A stretch of DNA of 8,333 bases from Microbacteriaceae bacterium (GCA_009925875.1 RFQD01000054.1:1-8333), one strand, 5' to 3'. Numbered from the stretch's first letter, positions 1 through 6,568 are shown. The notes: generated by a model not told the origin, from the letters alone. Numbers and translations: made by a program.

Positions 1-270
1 ATCTTGGACACCTCGCGCGTGTTGAGTGCGCAAGCATCGGCTGGCACGGCGCTCACGTTCACGGTGCTCGCCGGCATTGTGGTGGGCGGGACATCCATTT
101 TGGGCGGTGAAGGCGCAATCTGGCGCACGGTGATCGGTGTCTTGTTCATCGCACTCATCGGCAACGGCTTCAACCTGTTGGGCGTGGATGCGCTGTTCCA
201 ACAGATTACGCTCGGGCTGATATTGCTCATTGCGGTCGGCATCGATGCCTGGTCGCGCGTCAGACGCTAG
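1..270 (+). CDS. Sugar ABC transporter permease, RbsC type (3' end only)
   Basis: This is the C-terminal 89 residues of a membrane permease of the ribose/xylose/galactose ABC importer class (BPD_transp_2 family). The frame is open at the left edge, so the start lies outside the window. The sequence shows the RbsC-type pattern: R-x-x-S-A-Q-A-S-A-G-T near the beginning, then the loop G-G-T-S-I-L-G-G-E-G (about residues 29-38 of the visible part), which in this family belongs to the cytoplasmic region contacting the ATPase. Two hydrophobic segments follow, around N-G-F-N-L-L-G and the final I-T-L-G-L-I-L-L-I-A-V. The protein ends in a short basic tail, S-R-V-R-R. The family forms the channel of high-affinity sugar importers with a periplasmic-type binding lipoprotein and a duplicated ATPase; the sugar cannot be told from this fragment. 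It appears to be the last gene of its operon, since a strong hairpin follows within ten bases and the next gene is convergent. Confidence 0.88.
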   Translation: MLDTSRVLSAQASAGTALTFTVLAGIVVGGTSILGGEGAIWRTVIGVLFIALIGNGFNLLGVDALFQQITLGLILLIAVGIDAWSRVRR

Positions 271-279
271 AGGCCCTCA

Positions 280-327
280 GAGACACGCGCTGCGCCGAGT
301 GAACGGTTCCTCGGCGCAGCGCGTCTC
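280..327. terminator. Long GC-rich hairpin, probable bidirectional terminator
   Basis: A perfect 15-base inverted repeat has arms at 285-299 (ACGCGCTGCGCCGAG) and 310-324 (CTCGGCGCAGCGCGT) with a 10-base loop. The loop itself contains GAAC/GTTC, and GAG/CTC pairs outside a two-base bulge extend the stem to 280 and 327. It starts ten bases after the permease stop and lies 63 bases beyond the stop of the convergent XRE-cupin gene, so it could end transcripts from both sides. There is no T-run on either side. Actinobacterial intrinsic terminators often lack a good one, so termination is likely but not certain. Confidence 0.7.
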
Positions 328-389
328 GCAGTCGACTAACACATCGACCTCCTGAGCAGCCGGCAATCGAGATCGCCGTGAGCCGTGAC

Positions 390-1001
390 TCAGTGGTCGA
401 TTTCGTCATGCGGGGTCTGGCCCCACAAGTACCAGACACCACGGGCCGGCTCTGTGCCGTGGTTCACATACAGGTGCGGGAGCATCGAGTCAAAGTGCAC
501 CGAATCACCCGGGGCGAGGAGGTGGGTTTCATCGCGAATGTAGAGAGTGAGCTCTCCATGTACGAGCACCCCGTATTCCGATCCCACGTGCTGGAGTCGT
601 TCTGAGTGGGCTCCGTTGTTTCCGGTGTGTGGGTCATAGGTGACGAGGTATCCGCTCACGCTCGACGCCGTCGGGGAGTGAGCGAGGCTTTCCCAGGTCA
701 CACCGTCGCCCATATGTGCGACGGGATTGTCATCCGCCTTTTGAATGACGACCGCGTCACTGCCGATGTGTTCGGGTGGGAGAGGAACCCCCGTCTGCAC
801 GCCGAGCACCTCGTCGAGAGACGCCTCCAAGTGCGTAACGAGTGCGTACAGAGTCGGAACAGACGGTTGAATATGCCCGTTCTCGACCTGCGACAAAAGC
901 GATGGAGACACCCCGATGGCCTGAGCCACACTGCGCAAACTTTTGCCACGATCCTCGCGTGCTTCACGAAGGCGAAGCCCAAGGTCAACGCTGTGGGTCA
1001 C
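390..1001 (-). CDS. XRE-family transcriptional regulator with C-terminal cupin
   Basis: This 203-residue DNA-binding regulator has an N-terminal XRE/Cro helix-turn-helix at about residues 8-65; the recognition region reads S-V-A-Q-A-I-G-V-S-P-S-L-L-S-Q-V-E-N-G, typical of the family. A linker leads to a cupin_2 barrel at about residues 115-195, with H138/E142 in the first cupin motif (V-L-V-H-G-E-L at 146-152) and P-G-D-S-V-H-F (164-170) plus P175/H176/N180 in the second. Length and architecture match PuuR-like and similar regulators, whose cupin senses a small ligand. The start is GTG at 1001, preceded by a strong AAGGAGGG at about 9 bases. It is the last gene of the minus-strand block after the heliorhodopsin, with 71 bases between them. 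A short palindrome in that gap could be its own operator. The ligand is unknown. Control of the neighbouring transporter, the heliorhodopsin, or the amine genes 4.5 kb away are all possible; none is shown by the sequence. Confidence 0.88.
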   Translation of the reverse strand: MTHSVDLGLRLREAREDRGKSLRSVAQAIGVSPSLLSQVENGHIQPSVPTLYALVTHLEASLDEVLGVQTGVPLPPEHIGSDAVVIQKADDNPVAHMGDGVTWESLAHSPTASSVSGYLVTYDPHTGNNGAHSERLQHVGSEYGVLVHGELTLYIRDETHLLAPGDSVHFDSMLPHLYVNHGTEPARGVWYLWGQTPHDEIDH

Positions 1002-1031
1002 GACGCACGACCCTCCTTGCTGGCAACTCTG

Positions 1032-1046
1032 ACTAGAACTAGTTTA
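1032..1046 (-). promoter_or_regulatory. Possible promoter and palindromic operator of the XRE-cupin gene
   Basis: The gap upstream of the XRE-cupin start holds the inverted repeat ACTAG-AA-CTAGT (1032-1043). On the minus strand it overlaps the hexamer TAAACT (1046 down to 1041), which fits an actinobacterial -10 box. No convincing -35 lies at the expected distance. A small palindrome on top of the -10 of an XRE gene is the usual layout for autorepression, but with arms of only five bases this is tentative. Confidence 0.35.
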
Positions 1047-1072
1047 CGTCGCGCGAGGTTAATTATGCGTCG

Positions 1073-1879
1073 TTACGAGTTGACGAACAGTGGCGCGAGT
1101 GCCCCTGAGAAGACCTGCCAGGCGAGCACACTCTTGGCCACCAGGCTCAACGTGATGTACATGCGCTCGCCTCGGAGATAGCTCTTCCATCCGCCGACTT
1201 GTCGGTATTGCAGAGCTTGATTCACTGCGAAGGTGTTGAAGAACACAAAGAGCGAAATGATGATTCCGATGACGAATCCAGGAACCTCTACCGCATTCGT
1301 CGAACCGGGCTGCAGCGTGTAAACCATGATGATGATCCACGGCACGATTCCTGTCATTGATCCGAAGATGAATGGCAAGAACTGCTTGTTGCCCGGAGTC
1401 TCGTATTTTTCTTGGAGTGCACCGAAGAGAATCATCGAAGCGTTGACCGCAAAAATCGCAAAGAGGGCTCCGACGTCTGTCGCACCCGTCAGTTGCGCGA
1501 TGAGCCAAATCATCACGGATGAGCTCAATGAGTACTCGGTCCAACGGAAGTAATTGTGGTTTTGCTTGAGTCCGTTGGCATAGCGATTGAAAACGCCCGG
1601 CAATGAAATCAAGAAGTGGAAGAACGCGGACAGGAAAAGGAACGCGACGACGCCGAGACCGAGGTTGACATCGAACAATGTGACGCGCTCCGTCGGTAGA
1701 TCAAGTCCCGGTGGACCCGTCATGTAGTCAACGGTGACGGGGAACGTGACCTGGTCACTCAAGCGCGTCAATAGGAAAAGAAACGCGGCACCCTGAATGA
1801 AGTGCACCCCGCCGGCCACGATGTTGTAAATGCGCAGGCGACGAATTTGCTCGTCTTCTGAACGAACCTTGCGGGCCAT
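1073..1879 (-). CDS. Heliorhodopsin (retinal-binding seven-helix photoreceptor)
   Basis: This is a 268-residue heliorhodopsin, the rhodopsin family whose membrane orientation is inverted relative to type 1 rhodopsins (N-terminus inside). Seven hydrophobic segments fall at about 17-39, 67-93, 112-131, 133-153, 168-190, 199-222 and 238-262. Family signatures are clear: F-R-W-T-E-Y-S-L-S-S-S (111-121) with counterion Glu115, N-A-S-M-I-L-F-G (146-153), P-G-F-V-I-G-I-I-I-S-L (200-210) and S-L-V-A-K-S-V-L-A-W-Q (245-255) with Lys249 as the retinal Schiff-base lysine. By recall of the founding protein 48C12, K249, E115 and H88 correspond to its K241, E107 and H80. The N-terminal basic stretch is the expected cytoplasmic end. 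The frame extends upstream to a TTG at 1960, but the ATG at 1879 gives the family length and no good Shine-Dalgarno precedes the longer form. The physiological role is unsettled for the family: no pumping is established, and photosensory or regulatory roles are proposed. No carotenoid-cleavage gene for retinal is in the window. Confidence 0.96.
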   Translation of the reverse strand: MARKVRSEDEQIRRLRIYNIVAGGVHFIQGAAFLFLLTRLSDQVTFPVTVDYMTGPPGLDLPTERVTLFDVNLGLGVVAFLFLSAFFHFLISLPGVFNRYANGLKQNHNYFRWTEYSLSSSVMIWLIAQLTGATDVGALFAIFAVNASMILFGALQEKYETPGNKQFLPFIFGSMTGIVPWIIIMVYTLQPGSTNAVEVPGFVIGIIISLFVFFNTFAVNQALQYRQVGGWKSYLRGERMYITLSLVAKSVLAWQVFSGALAPLFVNS

Positions 1880-1924
1880 TTTGAATCCAATCTCACGCTG
1901 TTCAGGAAAACATGTCTGTCGGTC

Positions 1925-1953
1925 AGTCTGTTGGCTTCCCGGGCTTGCGTCAA
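1925..1953 (-). promoter_or_regulatory. Candidate heliorhodopsin promoter
   Basis: On the minus strand, TTGACG (1953 down to 1948) and CAGACT (1930 down to 1925) are separated by exactly 17 bases, in the 81-base gap between the DUF554 stop and the heliorhodopsin ATG. The -35 box is close to consensus; the -10 is one base from the TAGACT seen before the deacetylase gene. The -10 lies in a repeat, CAGAC-N7-CAGAC, that could bind a regulator. If real, it would allow heliorhodopsin expression independent of DUF554, with a 5' leader of roughly 40 bases. Confidence 0.45.
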
Positions 1954-1960
1954 TGACCAA

Positions 1961-2743
1961 TCAGAGGGTTCCGCGGATTGCCGCCAATGCGATGGTGATG
2001 AGGGGTGCCACTATGAGTGCGGGCAAGAGGTTGCCCACATTAATCTGTCGAATGTTCAACACACGCAGGCCGATTCCGAGCATGAGAATCCCACCAGTAA
2101 CGGTGATGCTCGCGATGACGGCGCTCGACATGAAAGTCCCCAAACCGACGGCGAGCAGAGTCAAGAGTCCCTGCCACAGTCCGACGGGCACGGCCGAGAA
2201 CGCGACGCCCCATCCGAGGGCTGCAGCAAACGCAATCGCACTGATTCCGTCGAGGGATGCTTTGAGAGCAAGGGTCTCGATACCGTGTCCCGTTCCGTCG
2301 CTCAACGCGCCGAGAATTGCCATCGGACCGACGCAATAAATCAGTGAGGCATCGACAAAACCTTCGACGAAGCGGCTCCCTCGGGCACCATTGCGTGCCG
2401 AAGACGACCCCGTTTCCTCTCGTCCACGAGAGCGGGCGAAGGCCTGCAGCCAGATGCCGAATTTTTCCAAGCGAGTTTCGATGTCAAGTAGTGAACCGAC
2501 CACGCCTCCAACGACGAGAGCCCCGACCACCACAAGAAGTCCGACACCGGGACCGACAGCCCCAACGAAACTTTCATCTGTCAACGACATGACATTCATC
2601 GCGCCGATCACCAACACGACGAGTCCAAGCGAATCCGTCACGACTCGACTCGTGCGCTCAGGAAGTCGATGCCCAACGAGTACTCCGAGGGAGCCACCGA
2701 TAACGATGGCCACGACATTGACGATGGTTCCGAGTCCGATCAC
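1961..2743 (-). CDS. DUF554 family membrane protein
   Basis: This is a 260-residue integral membrane protein of the DUF554 (YdfK/YqgA-like) family. Glycine-rich hydrophobic helices fill most of the length. The recognisable family blocks are the N-terminal G-T-I-V-N-V-V-A-I-V-I-G-G (5-17), G-A-L-V-V-G-G-V-V-G-S-L-L-D-I-E (74-89), a conserved central R-F-V-E-G-F-V-D-A-S-L-I-Y-C-V-G-P-M-A-I-L-G (124-145), and K-A-S-L-D-G (161-166) followed by S-A-V-P-V-G-L-W-Q-G (183-192). A hydrophilic loop rich in R, E and S (about 104-123) probably lies in the cytoplasm. The family's function is not established; a transporter-like role is often supposed from its fold but is not shown. The start is GTG at 2743 with GAGGAG six bases upstream. 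It lies upstream of the heliorhodopsin on the same strand and diverges from the alcohol dehydrogenase, with 78 bases between the two starts. Confidence 0.9.
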   Translation of the reverse strand: MIGLGTIVNVVAIVIGGSLGVLVGHRLPERTSRVVTDSLGLVVLVIGAMNVMSLTDESFVGAVGPGVGLLVVVGALVVGGVVGSLLDIETRLEKFGIWLQAFARSRGREETGSSSARNGARGSRFVEGFVDASLIYCVGPMAILGALSDGTGHGIETLALKASLDGISAIAFAAALGWGVAFSAVPVGLWQGLLTLLAVGLGTFMSSAVIASITVTGGILMLGIGLRVLNIRQINVGNLLPALIVAPLITIALAAIRGTL

Positions 2744-2809
2744 AGCGCTCCTCGATGTAGTTCGAGTCTCAGACTAGACGGGGAAGTGACGAATCGTTGA
2801 TCGAGCTCG

Positions 2810-2821
2810 TACACTAGGCGA
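2810..2821 (+). promoter_or_regulatory. -10 box for a leaderless alcohol dehydrogenase mRNA
   Basis: TACACT (2810-2815) matches the actinobacterial TANNNT -10 pattern and ends six bases before the ATG at 2822, which would place the transcription start at or next to the start codon. There is no Shine-Dalgarno before this ATG, as expected for a leaderless transcript. TGACGA (2787-2792) sits 17 bases upstream but is a poor -35. The 78-base divergent gap must also hold the DUF554 promoter; TAGTCT on the minus strand (2776 down to 2771) is a possible -10 for it. Confidence 0.45.
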
Positions 2822-3883
2822 ATGACCTACTCCACTCGCGCCTACGCCGCATTTGACACCACGTCCGAGCTTCGCCCGCACACAATCCTTCGACGTGACG
2901 TGGGTCCCAAAGACGTTCGTATCGACGTTGAATTCGAGGGCATTTGCCACTCCGACATTCACACCGTCAAGGGTGACTGGGGACCTCAACCCTTTCCCGT
3001 CGTGCCGGGCCACGAGGTCATTGGACGTGTTGCCGAAGTGGGGTCGGCTGTGACCAAATTTGCCGTTGGCGACCGGGTCGGAGTCGGTGTTTTCGTCGAT
3101 AGTTGTGGTGAGTGCGTGGCGTGTAAAGACGGGCGTGAGCAGCACTGCGCGAACGGGCCAGTGTGGACGTACGGCGCTCCGGATCCCGATTTCGAGGGAC
3201 AAACGACGCATGGTGGTTATTCCCAATCAATCGTTGTCACGGAACACGCCGTTCTCCGCGTTCCTGAGAATCTTGATCCCGCGGCCGCAGCACCTCTCCT
3301 TTGCGCGGGTATCACAACGTACTCTCCCTTGAAGACGTGGGGTGCCGGTCCTGGAAAACGCGTGGGCATCGTGGGCATCGGTGGACTTGGTCACCTCGGC
3401 GTCAAGTATTCTCACGCTCTGGGTGCCACCACGGTCGGTTTCACGACAAGTCCGGACAAGTCGGACATGATTCGCGGGCTCGGGGCTGATGACGTCATTG
3501 TGTCAACCGACGGGGATGCTATGGCAAACGCGCAAGAAACCTTCGACCTCATCGTTTCGACGGTTCCCCAGTCTCACGATGTCAACCCGTACCTGCGTCT
3601 CTTGAAGCCGGATGGAACGCTCGTGCTCGTTGGTGCTGTCGAGCCGCTGACGGAGCCGATTGACGCACGCCTTCTGGTGCTCAAGCGTCGCCGCTTGGCG
3701 GGATCCAACATCGGGAGCATCTCGGAGTTGCAAGAGATGCTCGACTTTTCTGGAAGTCACAACATCGTCGCGGATATCGAGCTCATCAACGCGGACTACA
3801 TCAACAAAGCATTTGAACGTGTCACGAAAAACGACGTGACATTTCGTTTTGTGATTGACACTGCCACGATTCCCGCGGAGTAG
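2822..3883 (+). CDS. Zinc-dependent alcohol dehydrogenase, CAD/YahK-like (NADP type)
   Basis: This 353-residue medium-chain dehydrogenase/reductase interconverts alcohols and aldehydes in the cytoplasm. The catalytic zinc ligands are visible: Cys42 in G-I-C-H-S-D (40-45), His64/Glu65 in P-G-H-E (62-65) and Cys161. The structural zinc lobe has Cys95, Cys98, Cys101 and Cys109. The Rossmann nucleotide-binding motif is G-I-G-G-L-G (185-190). After the second strand, T-T-S-P-D-K (208-213) replaces the acidic residue usual in NAD enzymes and resembles the phosphate-binding site of NADP-dependent cinnamyl alcohol dehydrogenase-like enzymes such as YahK and YjgB. Length is normal and complete. In this subfamily the usual physiological direction is aldehyde reduction, often as detoxification; the true substrate here is unknown. 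It starts at ATG 2822, six bases after a -10 box. The deacetylase gene follows after 33 bases with its own -10 box, so linkage is loose. Confidence 0.92.
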   Translation: MTYSTRAYAAFDTTSELRPHTILRRDVGPKDVRIDVEFEGICHSDIHTVKGDWGPQPFPVVPGHEVIGRVAEVGSAVTKFAVGDRVGVGVFVDSCGECVACKDGREQHCANGPVWTYGAPDPDFEGQTTHGGYSQSIVVTEHAVLRVPENLDPAAAAPLLCAGITTYSPLKTWGAGPGKRVGIVGIGGLGHLGVKYSHALGATTVGFTTSPDKSDMIRGLGADDVIVSTDGDAMANAQETFDLIVSTVPQSHDVNPYLRLLKPDGTLVLVGAVEPLTEPIDARLLVLKRRRLAGSNIGSISELQEMLDFSGSHNIVADIELINADYINKAFERVTKNDVTFRFVIDTATIPAE

Positions 3884-3903
3884 TGCGGGCTCACTGTCCG
3901 GCT

Positions 3904-3916
3904 TAGACTTAAGTCC
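3904..3916 (+). promoter_or_regulatory. -10 box for a leaderless deacetylase mRNA
   Basis: TAGACT (3904-3909) ends seven bases before the ATG at 3917, the spacing expected when transcription starts on the start codon. No Shine-Dalgarno is seen between them and no clear -35 is seen around 3880-3887. It would be an extra promoter inside the plus-strand block for the deacetylase and its coupled partner. Confidence 0.4.
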
Positions 3917-4723
3917 ATGCTGAGGCGCACGTTTGTGGCTGCGGCCACCGGGATGGGGGTTTCCGCGTTCCTTGCCGCGTGTGCCCCAACAAAGGGCGAG
4001 GTAGAGACGGTGCAAGCTTTGCCGTCGGGATTTCTCGGCGATCTTCCCGTCGCGGCTCCGGGTCCTCAGATTTTGCCGCTCGATCCGGCGATGCCAACTT
4101 TTCCCGTACCCTCCGGGTCCATTTACTCGCTCCCGAGCGCCGTGGGAAATGCGATTGCGTGGACTGTTGACGACGGATTTGGTGCCGACGTCGTCGACGG
4201 CTACGCGGAGTTCGCCAAACGATCCGGAGCGCGAATTACGTTCTTCATCTGCGGGAAAGCCCCCGGCTGGGCCGACGCGGCAGACAAGTTGCGGCCACTC
4301 GTCGAATCGGGGCAGGTTCAAATAGCCAATCACACGCACAGTCACTTCCGAATGGTCGATGCGACGGACGACTTCATTCGCGAAGACCTCATGAGAAACC
4401 ATGATGAAATCGTAAAAATTTTTGGTGTGGATGCGCGTCCGTACTTCCGACCACCTTTCGGTGTGTATGACGACCGAGTGGCCTCCGTCGCGGCATCCGT
4501 GGGCTACACCGTTCCCGTGCTGTGGGACGGCACTCTCTCTGATTCCGGCCTGATTGAGCCATCTCTTTTGGTGGACTTTGCGTCCCGCTACATGGAGGCC
4601 GGCAATATTCTTCTCGGGCACGCCAATCAATGGCCCGTTGTGTCGGTCTTTCCCGAATTGGTTGGCATTCTGGAAGATCGCGGTCTCGTCACCGTGACGC
4701 TCAATGACGTGTTTCGCGCATGA
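3917..4723 (+). CDS. Polysaccharide deacetylase family lipoprotein
   Basis: This 268-residue exported protein has a NodB-homology (carbohydrate esterase 4) domain. The N-terminus is a Tat-like signal (L-R-R-T-F-V at 2-7) ending in a lipobox, L19-A20-A21-C22, so the mature protein should be anchored by a lipid on Cys22 outside the cytoplasmic membrane. After a Pro-rich spacer (about 23-75), the catalytic domain shows motif 1 T-V-D-D-G (83-87; family usual T-F-D-D-G) with Asp85/Asp86, motif 2 N-H-T-H-S-H (138-143) with the metal-binding histidines, motif 3 R-P-P-F-G (178-182), a W-D motif at 203-204 and His235 in L-L-G-H. All catalytic residues appear present, so an active metal-dependent N- or O-deacetylase is likely, acting on peptidoglycan, a wall polymer or an exopolysaccharide. 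The substrate is not shown. Its stop overlaps the next gene's start in ATGA, implying translational coupling. Confidence 0.9.
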   Translation: MLRRTFVAAATGMGVSAFLAACAPTKGEVETVQALPSGFLGDLPVAAPGPQILPLDPAMPTFPVPSGSIYSLPSAVGNAIAWTVDDGFGADVVDGYAEFAKRSGARITFFICGKAPGWADAADKLRPLVESGQVQIANHTHSHFRMVDATDDFIREDLMRNHDEIVKIFGVDARPYFRPPFGVYDDRVASVAASVGYTVPVLWDGTLSDSGLIEPSLLVDFASRYMEAGNILLGHANQWPVVSVFPELVGILEDRGLVTVTLNDVFRA

Positions 4724-5448
4724 GCGTCGACAACCAGAACCACGTGTCGGCTCGCTGGCCTGAGCGACCACAGAATAGGCGCTTTCACCCGTGGCAATGG
4801 CTTATCGCGTTCTTGTTGGGTTGTGCAGTGACGCTCGCCGGTATCACCGTGTCAAACGGGCGTCTCCCATTTCCGGTGCCTACCCCCACCCCCACTCCGA
4901 CGGTTACCCCACTGCCATTGCCGGATGACGCATGGGCGACCTCCACATCGACTGCGCTACCGGTCTCCGTGACCCCGCCGGGCACGACCCTTGCTCTGGG
5001 TAGTCCGGGTCAGGTAGAGATTGCTCTCGGGGACAATCTGCTCGCGCTTGCCAGCGTCGTAGCCGAGGCCCCATCCCTCGCGCCGGAGTCAGATCAAAAC
5101 GTTTTGCGTGCGGCAGTTCCAGAACTCACCGGCATGTCGGTGTACTACTACCACGTTCGCGTCACGAAAGTGTCGGGAACTCTGCTGGCGGGAGCAGAGC
5201 TCGCCCCGTTATTCGACGCGGTGACCGGTGATGGTCACGTCGTGCAGCGATTCACGATTGTCGACTGGAAGAAGTGCGAAAGCGTCCCCGCGCCGGCAGA
5301 CATCGATACGCCAGCGACGGAAGTAACGTTCTGTTTCGCCGCGGCTACCCCGACCGACGGTCTTATTCCCGCCGGGGTTCGTTTCTCGCAAAAGGGCGGT
5401 CCTTACGACGCTTCACGAGGAACCGCGGTTACGTGGATGCCACAGTAG
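4720..5448 (+). CDS. Membrane-anchored extracellular protein with Pro/Thr linker
   Basis: This 242-residue protein has unknown function. A basic cytoplasmic N-terminus (about 1-24) leads into one hydrophobic helix (about 25-46), with no signal-peptidase site apparent, then a low-complexity linker P-T-P-T-P-T-P-T (54-61) inside a longer Pro/Thr/Ser region (50-90) typical of spacers crossing the cell wall. The remainder (about 95-242) looks like a single beta-rich domain with a tyrosine cluster, Y-Y-Y (142-144), and two cysteines, C186 and C205, well placed for a disulfide. The layout resembles DUF4352-like, immunoglobulin-fold extracellular domains, but I cannot confirm membership. The start overlaps the deacetylase stop by four bases (ATGA), so the two are probably made together and act on the same side of the membrane. 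Its 3' end overlaps the convergent agmatine deiminase gene by 20 bases. Confidence 0.8.
   Translation: MSVDNQNHVSARWPERPQNRRFHPWQWLIAFLLGCAVTLAGITVSNGRLPFPVPTPTPTPTVTPLPLPDDAWATSTSTALPVSVTPPGTTLALGSPGQVEIALGDNLLALASVVAEAPSLAPESDQNVLRAAVPELTGMSVYYYHVRVTKVSGTLLAGAELAPLFDAVTGDGHVVQRFTIVDWKKCESVPAPADIDTPATEVTFCFAAATPTDGLIPAGVRFSQKGGPYDASRGTAVTWMPQ
4878..4913 (+). repeat. Low-complexity Pro/Thr-coding tract
   Basis: A CCN-ACN alternating tract within the membrane-anchored protein gene encodes repeated Pro-Thr. It is an imperfect short tandem repeat with runs of four to five C. Such tracts can vary in length between strains and set the reach of the extracellular domain. Confidence 0.55.
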
Positions 5449-6541
5449 TGCGCTCAACGCGGGGCCTTTTCGGTCGGGCAACGGGTTGCTGTTGCGTGAT
5501 GCAGTGAATCCCGCCGCCGCGCTCAAAGAGAGCTCGCGCATCCACTAAGACAATCTCGCGACCGGGATACACGCGCTTGAGAACGCGGGCAGCTCTTTCA
5601 TCACCCGGGTCGTTGAATGCGCACAAAATGACCGCACCATTACACACGTAGTGATTGATGTAGCTGTAGTCATTCCACCCGTGGTTGTCTTCGAGCACAT
5701 CGGGAGCCGGGACGCTTACAACTTTCAACTTGGGAGCCGCGGGCCTGTCCTTCGCACGTCGGCGGGCTACTGACTTGAGCACCCGTCGAGCTTCTTGACT
5801 GATCCAATAATCCGGATGCTCGACGTTGCGCTGATCGTGAAAGAGCACGGTGTTGGCATCCGCGAAACACGCGACGATGTCGATATGGCCACGCGTGCCA
5901 AATTCTTCGTAGTCCCGCGTGAGGCCGCGAGCGAACCAAACAACATCGCGGACGCCCAATTTGTCGCGAAGCTCGGCCTCAACTTCTGCAACACTCCATC
6001 CCGGATTTCGACCGGGGTCAAGTTGAACGGTTTCGGTGATGAGGACGGTGCTCTTTCCGTCGACGTGGATGCCACCTCCCTCGTTGACCATGTTCGAACT
6101 GATAATCGGGACTCCGGCCTTTTTCGCCACGAGCTTCGCGACCTGGGCATCCTTATCGAATTGGGACCAGGTCTGGGCACCCCAGCCGTTGAACACCCAA
6201 TCCACTGCAGCAATGCTTCCGTCGATGGTCGATCTCACGAATGTCGGACCGATGTCGCGCATCCACGCGTCATTGAGTGGAGCGGAGATGATGTCGACAC
6301 GCGAGTCAAGCCATTCTTTGGCGATCTTGGTTGCCCCGGGGTCCACGACCATCGTCACGGGTTCGAATGCGACAATCGCGTTCGCCACGCGTGACCAGGC
6401 TGCGCGTGCCTCATCTTCTTGTTCGGCGCTCTCACCGAGGGTGTAACCACTCGATGGCCACGCCATCCACGTGCGCTCGTGTCGCTCCCATTCGGCTGGC
6501 ATGCGCCACGCCATCGGAAGTGCAGTGGCTCGTGTCATCAC
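5429..6541 (-). CDS. aguA: Agmatine deiminase (guanidine-modifying PPAD family)
   Basis: This 370-residue cytoplasmic enzyme of the agmatine deiminase/bacterial peptidylarginine deiminase family would hydrolyse agmatine to N-carbamoylputrescine and ammonia, a step toward putrescine. The N-terminal family block M-P-A-E-W-E-R-H-E-R-T-W-M-A-W-P lies at 14-29. Active-site elements are W-M-R-D-I-G-P (93-99), N-E-G-G-G (153-157), R-G-H-I-D (217-221) with catalytic His219, and G-G-G-I-H-C-I-T-Q-Q-Q-P (342-353) with nucleophile Cys347. Length matches free agmatine deiminases, and there is no signal peptide or extra domain of the peptidyl-arginine type. Two adjacent starts exist, GTG at 6541 and ATG at 6538; AAGGA eight bases before the GTG favours it slightly. 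The gene lies 27 bases after the PLP decarboxylase stop, so the two are almost certainly one operon. No N-carbamoylputrescine amidohydrolase gene is visible in the window, so putrescine formation would need a gene elsewhere. Confidence 0.92.
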   Translation of the reverse strand: MMTRATALPMAWRMPAEWERHERTWMAWPSSGYTLGESAEQEDEARAAWSRVANAIVAFEPVTMVVDPGATKIAKEWLDSRVDIISAPLNDAWMRDIGPTFVRSTIDGSIAAVDWVFNGWGAQTWSQFDKDAQVAKLVAKKAGVPIISSNMVNEGGGIHVDGKSTVLITETVQLDPGRNPGWSVAEVEAELRDKLGVRDVVWFARGLTRDYEEFGTRGHIDIVACFADANTVLFHDQRNVEHPDYWISQEARRVLKSVARRRAKDRPAAPKLKVVSVPAPDVLEDNHGWNDYSYINHYVCNGAVILCAFNDPGDERAARVLKRVYPGREIVLVDARALFERGGGIHCITQQQPVARPKRPRVERTTVAST

Positions 6542-6568
6542 GGTCGAATTCCTTGCGCGGTTAGGAGG

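Noticed and set aside
606..1181. 191-residue plus-strand open frame antisense to the XRE-cupin gene
   Set aside because: The opposite strand encodes a clear helix-turn-helix and cupin; this frame shows no family pattern and no ribosome binding site.
1880..1960. N-terminal extension of the heliorhodopsin to a TTG at 1960
   Set aside because: The extra 27 residues are hydrophilic and unlike the family, no good ribosome binding site precedes the TTG, and a promoter-like pair lies within this stretch. The ATG at 1879 gives the usual length.
3503..4771. 422-residue minus-strand open frame across the dehydrogenase and deacetylase genes
   Set aside because: It is antisense to two genes with intact catalytic motifs, its translation is rich in R, H and G with no recognisable domain, and it is best explained as a shadow of codon bias.
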